Shown piece by piece: positions 1-10,436 of a DNA stretch of 32,806 nt; positions within the stretch are counted from its first letter, which is position 1, and each line of letters opens with the position of its first letter. The translations under genes and the position numbers were made by a program. Source of the stretch: an uncultured SAR86 cluster bacterium (lineage in GTDB: Bacteria; Pseudomonadota; Gammaproteobacteria; Magnimaribacterales; D2472); assembly GCA_902515155.1 (NCBI GenBank), contig CABXTT010000013.1, forward strand, positions 1-32,806, given 5' to 3'. The notes under the pieces are model-generated. The model was not told the DNA's origin, made no database searches, and saw only the letters and a list, made by a program, of their open reading frames with translations.

Positions 1-453
1 TCTGTCCTAAAAGATTTACAAAATGACTATCCTGATATGTTTAAAATTTTATGCACCTTCCCAGTTCCATTTAGAGAGTTTGATGAAAAAAATGAAACTT
101 TCGCGAATGAACCCATTGTAAGGTTAAACTCTCAAAATAAAATTATTGGATTTAGATTTTCAAACCAGTTGATGCAAATGATTAACCCACAAATGCATGA
201 TTTAGACTCATTTTATTTGGCTTATCATGAGCTTTGCAACAGATTAAATAGTGAAAAGTATAAATCAAAATTTCGACTTAAATCAGGTCATATACTTTTA
301 GTTTATGGTCATAGAGTTTTACATGGTAGATGTGAATTTACGCCTAATGGAAGACGTCATCTTCAAGATGCTTATTACGAAATGGATAACGTTGAAAATA
401 ATTTAGTTCTATATAAAAATCAAATAGGAAATCAAATTGATAAAAAAAGTTGA
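1..453 (+). CDS. Gamma-butyrobetaine hydroxylase-like / TauD-family 2-oxoglutarate Fe(II) dioxygenase, C-terminal part (5' truncated by window edge); TmpA-like candidate
   Basis: Frame open from base 1 (SVLKDLQNDYPDMFKILC...). C-terminal motif VLHGRCEFTPNGRRHLQDAYYEMD matches the distal His/Arg region of BBOX/TauD-type dioxygenases. Confidence 0.8.
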   Translation, partial: SVLKDLQNDYPDMFKILCTFPVPFREFDEKNETFANEPIVRLNSQNKIIGFRFSNQLMQMINPQMHDLDSFYLAYHELCNRLNSEKYKSKFRLKSGHILLVYGHRVLHGRCEFTPNGRRHLQDAYYEMDNVENNLVLYKNQIGNQIDKKS

Positions 454-463
454 ATTTACATCA

Positions 464-994
464 ATGAATGATGGTACAAAAAATGATTATGATCTCATAG
501 CAATCCATGATTCTCAAAATGAAAGACAGTTATTAGATAGAATTATTAATTGGCTTAAAATGATGGACGGAGAATCCCCATATAAAATCAGTAGATTACA
601 GCATTGCTTGCAAACTGCCACAAGAGCAGAAAATGATGGCGCAGACACAGAAACAATAGTTTGTGCTCTAATGCATGATATTGGAGATGTCATATCTCCA
701 TCAAATCATTCTCAAGTTTCTGCAGCATTGCTTAGGCCATATGTTAGCAAAAAAAATTACTGGATAGTTTTAAATCATGGATTATTTCAGGGGTATTACT
801 GGATGCATCATTATGATGAGAATAGAAACCTTAGAGATAAGTATAAAGACCATCCTTATTATCAAGATTGTGTAGATTTTTGTTCTAAATGGGATCAGAA
901 ATCGTTTGATCCAGACTTTGAAACAAAGCCTTTAGAATATTTCAAGCCAATGATAAAAGAAATTTTTTCAAGAGAGCCTAGACCATTTGTTTAA
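464..994 (+). CDS. HD-domain protein, candidate mixed-valent diiron oxygenase (TmpB/PhnZ-like)
   Basis: H...HD...H...H...D pattern: RLQHCLQTA / CALMHDIGD / SNHSQ / LNHGLFQGYY / KWDQKSFD. Track ORF begins at a TTG (437) overlapping the upstream gene; first ATG in frame is at 464. Confidence 0.7.
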   Translation: MNDGTKNDYDLIAIHDSQNERQLLDRIINWLKMMDGESPYKISRLQHCLQTATRAENDGADTETIVCALMHDIGDVISPSNHSQVSAALLRPYVSKKNYWIVLNHGLFQGYYWMHHYDENRNLRDKYKDHPYYQDCVDFCSKWDQKSFDPDFETKPLEYFKPMIKEIFSREPRPFV

Positions 995-998
995 ATGT

Positions 999-2480
999 TT
1001 AAGTACCACAGAATGTTCTGTAAGGAATGTCAGATTCAGGAGGTGGTCCTGAAAATGATTCAAGTCCAAAAACCTCATCATAAGGATTTTGCAATATTGA
1101 ATATAAATTGGTAAATGGCTCTATATTATCATCAGATACTGCTGCTTTGAGAGCTTCTTCAACTTTGTGATTTCTCGGAATATAAATGGGATTTACTTTG
1201 TTCATTGAAAATGCAATTTTCTCATAATCAATTCCTTCTTGAGATAATCTTTCTTGCCAAGTCATCATCCAGCCATCAAACCTTCTAGAATTATTAAATA
1301 ATTTTTTAATTGATTTACTGTCTCCAATTAATGACTTTGCTAGTAATCTAAAGGTAATAGTGAAATCAACTTTTTCCTCCTCCATTATTTCAAGAAAGCC
1401 TATAATTAGTTCAACATCATTTTGTTCTTCTTTTGATAGACCTATTTTTGATCTCATTATGCTTAACCAATAGTTTGTATATACAGGTTTTATTAATTGA
1501 AGGACCTCAGTAAGCAACTTAATAGACTCATCTTTATTTTTACTAATTAAAGGTAGTAAAGCTTCTGCTAATCTCGTTAAATTCCAGGTTAATATTCCTG
1601 GTTGATTTCCATATGCATACCTTCCATTAGCATCAATCGAACTAAATACTGTCGATGGATTGTAAATATCCATAAAAGCGCATGGTCCATAGTCGATTGT
1701 TTCACCAGATATAGTCATGTTATCTGTATTCATCACACCATGAACGAAGCCAATACTCATCCATTTAGCTACTAAAGATGCTTGTTCGTTACAAACAGCA
1801 GCAAAAAAGGCTAAGTAAGGATTTTCTACATCTGCAGTTTCTGGAAAATGTCTATTGATAGAGTAATCTGCTAATTTCTTAATTACATTCTTGTCTTCTA
1901 ATTTGCTTGCATATTCAAAGGTCCCAATTCTGATATGACTTGCTGCCACTCTTGTTAGTATGCCTCCTGGCAAAATATCTTCTCTCAAAACATTTTCTCC
2001 AGTTTTAACCGCAGCAAGTGATCTCGAAGTTGGTATACCTAGAGCATGCATACTTTCACTAATAAGATATTCTCTTAACACTGGTCCCAAAGCTGACTTA
2101 CCATCTCCTCTTCTTGAAAATGGGGTTTGCCCACAGCCTTTTAATTGAATATCTCTTCTGAGTTTATTTGCATCAATTACCTCGCCAAGAAGGATAGCTC
2201 TTCCATCTCCCATCTTAGGATTGTAATGACCAAATTGATGACCTGCATAAGCTTGAGAAATCTGAATTGATCCTATTGGAGCTTTATTACCTGAAAAAAA
2301 TTGCAATCCTTCATCAGAGTTAAGGTGCAAAGGATTAAGATTTAGTTCTTCTGCTAACTGATAGTTAAAGAATAGCATCGAAGGTGATGAAACAGATTCA
2401 GGCCTACATTTTTCATATAAACTACCTAAACTATCAACAAAAGAATGTTCGAAACTAAAATTTAATTTATCTTCTAACAT
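999..2480 (-). CDS. selO: SelO/YdiU family protein adenylyltransferase
   Basis: ISQAYAGHQFGHYNPKMGDGRAILLGE, QLKGCGQTPFSRRGDGKSALGPVLREYLISE and MNTDNMTISGETIDYGPCAFMD are hallmark YdiU/SelO motifs; ends ...YRTFCGT. Confidence 0.95.
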   Translation of the reverse strand: MLEDKLNFSFEHSFVDSLGSLYEKCRPESVSSPSMLFFNYQLAEELNLNPLHLNSDEGLQFFSGNKAPIGSIQISQAYAGHQFGHYNPKMGDGRAILLGEVIDANKLRRDIQLKGCGQTPFSRRGDGKSALGPVLREYLISESMHALGIPTSRSLAAVKTGENVLREDILPGGILTRVAASHIRIGTFEYASKLEDKNVIKKLADYSINRHFPETADVENPYLAFFAAVCNEQASLVAKWMSIGFVHGVMNTDNMTISGETIDYGPCAFMDIYNPSTVFSSIDANGRYAYGNQPGILTWNLTRLAEALLPLISKNKDESIKLLTEVLQLIKPVYTNYWLSIMRSKIGLSKEEQNDVELIIGFLEIMEEEKVDFTITFRLLAKSLIGDSKSIKKLFNNSRRFDGWMMTWQERLSQEGIDYEKIAFSMNKVNPIYIPRNHKVEEALKAAVSDDNIEPFTNLYSILQNPYDEVFGLESFSGPPPESDIPYRTFCGT

Positions 2481-2482
2481 TC

Positions 2483-3148
2483 TTAGTCAATAAAAGAAGT
2501 AAACGCATCTATACTATCTCTTGAAGTCCTATAATTATTAATTGGATGCTCATTATTTGGATAACCCATAGCAATTCCACACCAAATCATTTCATTATTA
2601 GGACAATCAATAACTTTTTTAACCGTTTTTGGATAAATAGACCAAGACTCTTGAAGACATACTCCTAAACCTTCATCAATAGCAGTAAGCCATAAATTTT
2701 GCAGGAACATGCCAACATGACCCCATCCATTTTGAGCAAATGATTTATCTATGGTTACAATCATTCCAATTGGTGCTCCAAAAAATTTAAAATTTTCTCT
2801 TACCTGTTTCAATCTAGTATCGATATCATCTCTTGCAATTGATAAAGCGTCATACATATCTGCTGCGCATTGAGACCTTCTTTTTTTATACTCTTCTGCT
2901 AAAGGTTTTGGATAAATCTCGAATTCGATATCCTCTTGAACTCCGGTATCGTAATTATTCAAGGCTTGAGTTATTAGTTCATTTTTAGAATTATTTCCAA
3001 GCACATAAACCTTCCAAGGCTGTATGTTTCCTCCAGATGGCGCAGAATTGGCAGTATCTAAGATAGACTTTACTTTTTCAAAACCAACATCTTTATCTAA
3101 AAAACTTCTTACTGAATATCTAGATTCTATTAATTGTTTTATATTCAT
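2483..3148 (-). CDS. Nitroreductase family protein
   Basis: N-terminal RYSVRSFLDKDV and SAPSGGNIQPWKVYVL; C-terminal CGIAMGYPNNEHPIN; typical of FMN-dependent nitroreductases. Confidence 0.9.
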   Translation of the reverse strand: MNIKQLIESRYSVRSFLDKDVGFEKVKSILDTANSAPSGGNIQPWKVYVLGNNSKNELITQALNNYDTGVQEDIEFEIYPKPLAEEYKKRRSQCAADMYDALSIARDDIDTRLKQVRENFKFFGAPIGMIVTIDKSFAQNGWGHVGMFLQNLWLTAIDEGLGVCLQESWSIYPKTVKKVIDCPNNEMIWCGIAMGYPNNEHPINNYRTSRDSIDAFTSFID

Positions 3149-3166
3149 ATTTTTTCTATTATTTTA

Positions 3167-3196
3167 TTAACAATTCATTGTTGCTTCTTATATAAT
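3167..3196 (+). promoter_or_regulatory. Candidate sigma70 promoter for the acyl-CoA synthetase-maoC pair: TTAACA-N18-TATAAT
   Basis: TTAACA at 3167-3172, TATAAT at 3191-3196, followed by AGGG RBS and ATG at 3226. Confidence 0.5.
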
Positions 3197-3225
3197 TTAT
3201 ATCAATCAATTTTAGGGATAATCAT

Positions 3226-4842
3226 ATGAACGGAGATATGCAAAAGTGGACACCAAATATAGCTAGCATTATTGAACATGCTAAGGAATTCCATCCTACA
3301 AAGGAAGTAATAAGCAGGATGGTATCAGGTGAGGTCCATAGAACTAACTACGAAGAAGTTTGCATTAGATCAAGAAAACTTGCTTCTGCATTAGAAAAGG
3401 ATGGATATAAAAAAGGTGATGTACTTGCAACAATAGCCTTAAATACTTATAGACATTTAGAAATGTACTATGGTATTTCTGGTATGGGTGCAATTTGTCA
3501 TACTTTAAATTTCAGACTTCACCCCGAACAGGCTGTTTACATTATTAATCATGCTGAAGACAAAATAATTTTTTGTGAAGCTCCTTTTATACCAATTATG
3601 GAAGGACTAAAAGATCAGCTTCCTTGTGTTGAAAAATATATTATTCTTTGTGATGAATCAGATATGCCTGAAACAGGTCTAAAGAATGCTATTTCTTACG
3701 AAGAATATATCAAAGATGGAGATGAAAATTATGAATGGCCAGCAATGGATGACGATGCTGCTTGTGGACTTTGTTATACGTCTGGTACTACCGGTAATCC
3801 AAAAGGAGTACTGTATTCACATAAATCAAATATTCTTCATGCACAAGCCTCACTTACAGCAATGAGCATAAGTCCTAATGAAACTATATTGATGGTCGTT
3901 CCATTATTTCATGTCTTAGCATGGGGAATTCCATACTATGGTCCCATGTATGGATCCAAACTCGTCATGCCTGGAATGCAGATGGAAGGGGAGCCCTTAT
4001 ATGATCTTATTGAAAAAGAGGAAGTTACTCTAGCATTTGGTGTTCCAACTATTTGGATGGGACTACTCGCTTACTGCAGAGATAACAATAAAATTTTAAG
4101 TTCAGTAACCAATACAATTATTGGCGGAGCTGCATTATCTTTATCAACTCTTCAAGAATTTGATGAAGTGCATGATGTAAATGTTATTCATGCTTGGGGT
4201 ATGACAGAGATGAGTCCTTTAGGAACTACAAATGTTCCTACTCCACAAATGGATAAAATGACTAAAGAAGAAAAATATGCTGTTCAATTAAAGCAGGGTA
4301 AGCCAATATATGGAGTTGAACTAAAAGTTGTAGATGATGCCGGGGTTGAGCTTCCAAAAGATGGAAAATCGCAAGGCCACTTAATGGTAAGAGGGCCATG
4401 GATTTTGCAAAGATATTTTAAAGCAGAACAAGATGCTGTTGATGAAAATGGTTGGTTTGATACGGGGGATATTTCTGTCTTAGATCAAGATGGTTACATG
4501 ACAATTAAAGATAGAGCAAAGGATGTTATAAAGTCTGGCGGAGAGTGGATCAGCTCCATTGACCTTGAAAATGCTGCTTTTGGACATCCTGAAATAGCAG
4601 AAGCATGTGTTGTTGGCATACCTCACCCTAAATGGGATGAAAGACCAATGCTATTTGTTGTTACAAATGATGGAGAGCCCATTGAAAAAGATAGTATTCT
4701 AGAATTTCTCGCTTCAAAAGTAGCTAAATGGTGGTTGCCTGATGAAATAGTTTTTATGAAAGAATTGCCACATGGAGCAACTGGAAAACTTCAAAAGTTT
4801 GAATTGAGAGATGAATATAATAATCATTATATGGACAAATAG
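3226..4842 (+). CDS. AMP-dependent acyl-CoA synthetase (fatty-acyl-CoA ligase type)
   Basis: AMP-binding signature [63 protein letters not shown]-terminal GATGKLQK. Confidence 0.93.
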   Translation: MNGDMQKWTPNIASIIEHAKEFHPTKEVISRMVSGEVHRTNYEEVCIRSRKLASALEKDGYKKGDVLATIALNTYRHLEMYYGISGMGAICHTLNFRLHPEQAVYIINHAEDKIIFCEAPFIPIMEGLKDQLPCVEKYIILCDESDMPETGLKNAISYEEYIKDGDENYEWPAMDDDAACGLCYTSGTTGNPKGVLYSHKSNILHAQASLTAMSISPNETILMVVPLFHVLAWGIPYYGPMYGSKLVMPGMQMEGEPLYDLIEKEEVTLAFGVPTIWMGLLAYCRDNNKILSSVTNTIIGGAALSLSTLQEFDEVHDVNVIHAWGMTEMSPLGTTNVPTPQMDKMTKEEKYAVQLKQGKPIYGVELKVVDDAGVELPKDGKSQGHLMVRGPWILQRYFKAEQDAVDENGWFDTGDISVLDQDGYMTIKDRAKDVIKSGGEWISSIDLENAAFGHPEIAEACVVGIPHPKWDERPMLFVVTNDGEPIEKDSILEFLASKVAKWWLPDEIVFMKELPHGATGKLQKFELRDEYNNHYMDK

Positions 4843-5304
4843 ATGCTTAAAATTATTAAACCGTCAGAAATAGAATCAGCCATAGGTACTGAAATTGGAA
4901 CTTCAGAGTGGGTAACAATCAATCAGGATATGATTGATAAATTTGCAGAAGCAACAATGGATAACCAATTTATTCATGTAGATCCTGAACAAGCAGCACC
5001 AATTTTTGGATCTACTATTGCTCATGGCTTTCTTTCTCTTTCCTTGGTAGCTGGAATACCATTTAATCAAGAGATGGGATTAGTTATAGAGGGAACAAAA
5101 ATGGGCCTTAATTATGGGCTTGATAAGGTCAGATTTTTAAGTCCAGTACCGGTTAATTCTGAAGTAAGAATAATTATGAAGTGTCTTGATATCACTGAGA
5201 AGAATGTTAATCAATACTTGATGAAAACCGAAGTTACGATGGAGATAAAGGGTGTTGAAAAGCCTGCTTATGTGGCAGTAACATTAAGCATGTTTGTGCT
5301 TTAA
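4843..5304 (+). CDS. MaoC-like (R)-specific enoyl-CoA hydratase/dehydratase
   Basis: Hot-dog hydratase motif DKFAEATMDNQFIHVDPEQAAPIFGSTIAHGFLSLSL; start immediately follows the stop of the acyl-CoA synthetase. Confidence 0.9.
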   Translation: MLKIIKPSEIESAIGTEIGTSEWVTINQDMIDKFAEATMDNQFIHVDPEQAAPIFGSTIAHGFLSLSLVAGIPFNQEMGLVIEGTKMGLNYGLDKVRFLSPVPVNSEVRIIMKCLDITEKNVNQYLMKTEVTMEIKGVEKPAYVAVTLSMFVL

Positions 5305-5311
5305 TAGTTTT

Positions 5312-6742
5312 TTAATTAAGTAGCTTTCTAAGTATCTCATTTACACTTTGAGGATTTGCTTTACCTTGAGTTTCTTTCATCACTTGACCAACAAAGAAAC
5401 CAAATAACTTATCTTTTCCACATCTATAGGCTTCAACTTGCCCAGGATTGTCATTAATAATTTTATTAGCTATGCTCTCTAAAATAGACTCATCTTGAAT
5501 CTGCACTAAACCTTTTTCTTTAATTATATTGTCTACATCATTCCCAGATTCCCAAATATCTTCGAGGACTGACTTAGCAATCTTTCCAGATATAGTCTTA
5601 TCCGAGATCCTTTCAATTAACGTAGCAAAATTAATTGAAGTTAATTTAGAATCCTCTATATCAATATTATCTTTATTTAGAAGAGCGCTAACATCTCCAA
5701 CCAGCCAATTAGCTACTAATTTTGAATCGTCTGTTTTTGAGCAAGCATCTTCAAACATATTTGCCATTGTCTTGGATGACGAAATTATTTTTGCTTCGGA
5801 TTCTTCTAAATTAGCCTCAGAAATATATCTTTTTTCTTTCTGACCAGGAAGTTCTGGAAGATTTTCTTTAATTTCATTTAATTCCTCATCAGTTATAACA
5901 ACGGGAAGTAAATCAGGGCAGGGGAAATATCTATAGTCATTAGCTTCTTCTTTTGATCTCATTGATCTAGTCTCATTTTTTACGTTGTCATATAGACGAG
6001 TTTCTTGAACTACAGATTCTCCAGATTCAATGACTCTAATTTGTCTTTCTATCTCAAAGTTAATTGCTTTCTCGATAAACTTAAATGAATTCAAATTTTT
6101 AATTTCTGCTCTTGTTCCTAATTCTTTATCTTCAGTTTTCTTAATTGAAACATTTACATCACATCTCATAGACCCTTGAGCCATTATCCCATCACATATA
6201 TCTAAAAAAGTTACAAGTTGTTTTACAGCTTTAAAATAAGCAACTGCTTCTTTGGCATTAGATATTTCTGGCTCAGAAACTATCTCTAATAGTGGCGTAC
6301 CAGCCCTATTTAAATCAACTCCAGTTTCTCCTTCAAAAAGATCATGAATAGATTTTCCAGCATCTTCTTCTAAATGCGCCCTTGTGATATTAATAATCTT
6401 TTCCTGATCTCCAACCATTATTTTAATTGAACCTTTGCCAACAATTGGCATTCCCATTTGAGTAATTTGATAACCTTTTGGTAAATCAGGATAAAAATAA
6501 TTTTTTCTATCAAAAGATGATGTTTGATTAATTTCTGCATTTGTAGCTAAACCAAAACGTATTGCTTTATAAAATGCATCCTTGTTGGCTACTGGAAGAA
6601 CTCCTGGTAGTCCCATATCAATCAAATCGACATGAGTATTTGGCTCGGCACCAAATCCTGTCGAGCCTCCAGAGAATAGCTTTGACTCAGTAGAAAGTTG
6701 AACATGAATTTCCAATCCTATTACAGTCTCCCAACTCATCAA
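5312..6742 (-). CDS. gatB: Asp-tRNA(Asn)/Glu-tRNA(Gln) amidotransferase subunit B
   Basis: [35 protein letters not shown]-like [37 protein letters not shown]. Confidence 0.98.
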   Translation of the reverse strand: MMSWETVIGLEIHVQLSTESKLFSGGSTGFGAEPNTHVDLIDMGLPGVLPVANKDAFYKAIRFGLATNAEINQTSSFDRKNYFYPDLPKGYQITQMGMPIVGKGSIKIMVGDQEKIINITRAHLEEDAGKSIHDLFEGETGVDLNRAGTPLLEIVSEPEISNAKEAVAYFKAVKQLVTFLDICDGIMAQGSMRCDVNVSIKKTEDKELGTRAEIKNLNSFKFIEKAINFEIERQIRVIESGESVVQETRLYDNVKNETRSMRSKEEANDYRYFPCPDLLPVVITDEELNEIKENLPELPGQKEKRYISEANLEESEAKIISSSKTMANMFEDACSKTDDSKLVANWLVGDVSALLNKDNIDIEDSKLTSINFATLIERISDKTISGKIAKSVLEDIWESGNDVDNIIKEKGLVQIQDESILESIANKIINDNPGQVEAYRCGKDKLFGFFVGQVMKETQGKANPQSVNEILRKLLN

Positions 6743-8190
6743 TTTATATCCCCACTTGGTGTTTTTAAGTGCCAGTCTGAAGAAATTTGGAAATTATGAG
6801 CAATTTGAAGAAGCTTACTTTCTTGTAAAAAATTACCAATTAATTGAAGTCCTATTGGTTTACCATCAACCATTCCATTAGGAATAGATAGTGCAGGTAA
6901 GCCAGCTAAATTAGCAGGGATTGTAAACAAGTCTTCAAGATACATCTGTATTGGATCATCACCCTTAGATCCTGAGCTAAATGCTGCGCCTCGTGTTGTT
7001 GGTGTCATAATGGTGTCTACTTTTTTAAAAGCATTATCAAAATCATTTTTAATTAATCTTCTTACTTGTTGAGCCTTTTTATAATATGCATCATAAAATC
7101 CTGCAGACAGAACATAAGAACCTATCAGAATTCTTCTTTTAACTTCATCTCCAAAACCTTCAGATCTTGTTCTGATATAAAGATCTTCTAGATTTTGAGG
7201 ATTTTCACATCTTTTACCAAATTTAACTCCATCAAATCTTGATAGATTTGATGAGCATTCAGCAGGAGCAACTACATAATATGTAGGCACAGATAACGAA
7301 ATATTTGGTAAAGATATCTCTACAAATTCAGCTCCAAGAGATTCATAATGCTTTTTTGATTCTTCAAATACTTGTGCAACGCTATTATCAAGCATTGATA
7401 AATCAAACTCTTTTACGATTCCTATTTTTAAGCCTTTAATTGAAGTTGAAAGATCAGAGGTAAAGTCAGGAATTTCTTCATCGAGTGAAGTTGTATCCCT
7501 AAGGTCATGTGAACACATTTCATTGAGCATAATCGCACAATCCTCTGCAGTTCTTGCCATTGGTCCGGCTTGATCAAGACTTGAGGCAAAAGCAATCATT
7601 CCCCATCTTGATATTCTTCCATATGTTGGTTTTAATCCAGTTATTCCACACAGAGATGCAGGTTGTCGGATCGATCCGCCTGTATCTGTTCCAGTTGCTG
7701 CAGAGACTATTCCTGCTGCAACTGCTGCTGCAGAGCCTCCTGAACTTCCGCCTGGAACTAAATTACTTCCCCATGGGTTTGCTACATTTCCATAGAAACT
7801 CGTTTCATTAGATGAACCCATGGCAAATTCGTCCATATTTGTTTTTCCTATTGATATACATCCAGCATTTTCTAAATTCTCAATAACAGTAGCAGAATAG
7901 GGTGGTATAAAGTTTGAAAGCATTTTTGAACCGCAAGTGGTTCTTAAATCTTTTGTACAAAAAAGATCTTTCTGAGCTATTGGGATACCAGCTAAATTAC
8001 CTGAAGATTTATTTTTATCTAATTCTTCAGCTTTTTTTAAACTCATTTCTTCATTTAATGTAACAAAAGCATTCAAATGAACATTTGATTTAATTAATGA
8101 ATATGTATCTTTAACTAATTCTTTATTAGAAATATCTTTATTTTTAAGCATTGTTAAAAGATCTTTAATGGTTTTAAATTGAATGCTCAT
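6739..8190 (-). CDS. gatA: Asp-tRNA(Asn)/Glu-tRNA(Gln) amidotransferase subunit A
   Basis: Amidase signature [49 protein letters not shown]; 4-nt overlap with gatB. Confidence 0.98.
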   Translation of the reverse strand: MSIQFKTIKDLLTMLKNKDISNKELVKDTYSLIKSNVHLNAFVTLNEEMSLKKAEELDKNKSSGNLAGIPIAQKDLFCTKDLRTTCGSKMLSNFIPPYSATVIENLENAGCISIGKTNMDEFAMGSSNETSFYGNVANPWGSNLVPGGSSGGSAAAVAAGIVSAATGTDTGGSIRQPASLCGITGLKPTYGRISRWGMIAFASSLDQAGPMARTAEDCAIMLNEMCSHDLRDTTSLDEEIPDFTSDLSTSIKGLKIGIVKEFDLSMLDNSVAQVFEESKKHYESLGAEFVEISLPNISLSVPTYYVVAPAECSSNLSRFDGVKFGKRCENPQNLEDLYIRTRSEGFGDEVKRRILIGSYVLSAGFYDAYYKKAQQVRRLIKNDFDNAFKKVDTIMTPTTRGAAFSSGSKGDDPIQMYLEDLFTIPANLAGLPALSIPNGMVDGKPIGLQLIGNFLQESKLLQIAHNFQISSDWHLKTPSGDIN

Positions 8191-8468
8191 TCAACCACCC
8201 TTGGGACTAAAAAATAATCCTCATTAGATTCAGGCGCTCTCTCAAGAAAGGTATCTTTTCTATTTTTTGCTGTGACTTTATCATCTCTTGTTTTAGCAGT
8301 TTTCTCTAAAGGGTTAGTCAAAACACTAATTCCATTAGTATCAACAGAGTCGAGTTGATCTACAAACTTTATAATGTTTTCAAGATCTTTAGTAATTTTG
8401 TCTTCATTTTTTGGATCAATCGCTAGTCTTGATAGATAAGCAATGGTTGTAACTGTTTTCTTGTCCAT
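8187..8468 (-). CDS. gatC: Asp-tRNA(Asn)/Glu-tRNA(Gln) amidotransferase subunit C
   Basis: 93 aa, [36 protein letters not shown]...FLVPRVVE; upstream of and overlapping gatA. Confidence 0.95.
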   Translation of the reverse strand: MDKKTVTTIAYLSRLAIDPKNEDKITKDLENIIKFVDQLDSVDTNGISVLTNPLEKTAKTRDDKVTAKNRKDTFLERAPESNEDYFLVPRVVE

Positions 8469-8547
8469 ATATAGGATATTATTATAAATTAGTTGAGCGA
8501 TGTTAACTCAACTTAATAGTTATTTACATATATTTAAAGGGAATACC

Positions 8548-9597
8548 GTGGAATTCAACATTTTTAAGACAGTAAGGGGTTATTTTTCGAATGATCTTTC
8601 TATAGATCTAGGTACTGCAAACACCCTTATTTATACTAAAGATGTTGGAATTGTTCTTGATGAGCCTTCTGTGGTTGCTATTAGAGAATCCAGGGGCCAG
8701 AAAACAGTTGTTGCAGTTGGAACAGAAGCAAAAAAAATGCTTGGTAGAACCCCTGGAAACATAAAAGCTATCAGACCATTATCTGAAGGAGTTATCGCTG
8801 ACTTCCAGGTTACTGAAAAAATGCTTCAGCATTTTATAGCCAAAGTTCATGAACAAAGATTTATCAAACCAAGTCCAAGGGTGCTTGTGTGTGTTCCCTG
8901 TAGATCAACTCAAGTTGAAAGGAGAGCAATTAGAGAATCCGTTTTGGGTGCTGGAGCACGTGACGTAAAATTAATAGAAGAGCCTATGGCCGCAGCAATT
9001 GGTGCTGGCTTACCTGTTGAGGAAGCTAGTGGGAATATGGTTGTAGATATTGGTGGTGGCACATCTGAAATCGCTATTCTTTCTCTAAATGGAGTTGTCT
9101 ATTCAGAATCGGTAAAAATTGGTGGAGATAAAATGGATGAATCTATAACTTCCTGGATAAGAAGAAATTATGGGTGCGTTATTGGAGAATCAACTGCTGA
9201 AAAAATTAAATATACAATTGGATGTGCAACACAAGAATCAGAAAAACTTGAGATGTCTATAACAGGTAGAAACCTTGCAGAAGGAATTCCCGAAACGTTT
9301 ACCATTAATAGTGAACAAATTTTTGATGCAATGAAAGATCCCTTATATGGAATAGTCAGAGCAATTAGGAATGCTTTAGAGCTTTCACCTCCAGAGTTAG
9401 CTGCTGATATTGCTGAAAGAGGAATAGTTCTTACAGGTGGAGGGGCTTTGATGAGAGACTTAGATAAATTAATATCAAGCTCAACAGGAATACCAGTAAT
9501 TGTTGCCGAAGATCCATTAACTTGCGTAGCAAGAGGAGGGGGTCAAGCTCTCGAAATTATGGACAAGTATAATATTGATCTTCTTTCTTCTGAGTAA
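8548..9597 (+). CDS. mreB: Rod shape-determining protein MreB (actin homologue)
   Basis: [72 protein letters not shown] start at 8548 preferred (AAAGGG RBS upstream) over the track's ATG at 8500. Confidence 0.97.
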   Translation: MEFNIFKTVRGYFSNDLSIDLGTANTLIYTKDVGIVLDEPSVVAIRESRGQKTVVAVGTEAKKMLGRTPGNIKAIRPLSEGVIADFQVTEKMLQHFIAKVHEQRFIKPSPRVLVCVPCRSTQVERRAIRESVLGAGARDVKLIEEPMAAAIGAGLPVEEASGNMVVDIGGGTSEIAILSLNGVVYSESVKIGGDKMDESITSWIRRNYGCVIGESTAEKIKYTIGCATQESEKLEMSITGRNLAEGIPETFTINSEQIFDAMKDPLYGIVRAIRNALELSPPELAADIAERGIVLTGGGALMRDLDKLISSSTGIPVIVAEDPLTCVARGGGQALEIMDKYNIDLLSSE

Positions 9598-9602
9598 AAA
9601 AA

Positions 9603-10436
9603 ATGGCTAGGGTGGCACCCACTACTGGTTCAAAAATCTTATATTTATTGTGTTTGATTATTGGATCACTTCTTTTATACATAGATATAAACTACAAGAT
9701 CTTTGAAGGAGTTAAAAATAACTATAAATCAGCTCTTATAACCTCATCTTATCTTGCAAAAAGTCTAACAATCGATCCTTTTGTTTATATATATGAGCTA
9801 TCTAAGTTGAAAAGTACACTAATCGATGAGAATAAAAAATTAAAAAGGGAATTGGATGAGAGTTATCTTTCTAACTTTATAATATCGAGAGAAACTAAAT
9901 TTTTTTCAGATAGCAGCTCTATTGAAAAACTTTTAGATTTTTATAACTTGGACAAGGTCTTCCATCTGTCAGAAATTAAATATTTTGATACAGAGAAATA
10001 TTTTTGTTGCGATCAGCATAGGCTATTTATCCAATCAGTAACACCATCTAAAAAAAATTTTACAGGAAGCCCAGTTTTTAATAGTTCAGGAATAGTAGGT
10101 CAAGTAATATATGATAATGGTATAAAGGAAGTGATGCTATTATCTGATAGCACTCATTCTTTTCCAGTATTTTCAGATGATTATTTTTGTAATGCTTCTG
10201 GCACAGGATCTCCAGGACTTATATCTTGTAGTTATAGCTCATTAATATGGCCCAAACCAATCTTTGAAGGGCAAAAATTTTTTTCATCTGGTATGGGAGG
10301 TATATATCCTAGAAATGTTTATGTAGGAGCTGCAAAAAATATAAAGAAAATTGATGATGTAAATATTAAGTTTGATATAGTCCTAGCAACGGATCCGTTA
10401 AAAGAGAATAACTTAGCAATATTAGAGAACCAATGA
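9603..10436 (+). CDS. mreC: Rod shape-determining protein MreC
   Basis: Position directly after mreB; N-terminal TM followed by coiled coil and a barrel domain with SPVFNSSGIVGQVIYDNGIKEVMLLSDSTHSFPV. Confidence 0.92.
   Translation: MARVAPTTGSKILYLLCLIIGSLLLYIDINYKIFEGVKNNYKSALITSSYLAKSLTIDPFVYIYELSKLKSTLIDENKKLKRELDESYLSNFIISRETKFFSDSSSIEKLLDFYNLDKVFHLSEIKYFDTEKYFCCDQHRLFIQSVTPSKKNFTGSPVFNSSGIVGQVIYDNGIKEVMLLSDSTHSFPVFSDDYFCNASGTGSPGLISCSYSSLIWPKPIFEGQKFFSSGMGGIYPRNVYVGAAKNIKKIDDVNIKFDIVLATDPLKENNLAILENQ

Noticed and set aside
1960-2148. 62-aa ORF on + strand within selO
   Set aside because: Antisense to a strongly supported conserved gene, low-complexity translation with no recognisable motif.
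5529-5843. 104-aa + strand ORF inside gatB
   Set aside because: Antisense shadow ORF of gatB.
7554-7811. 85-aa + strand ORF inside gatA
   Set aside because: Leu/Phe-rich shadow ORF antisense to the amidase signature region.
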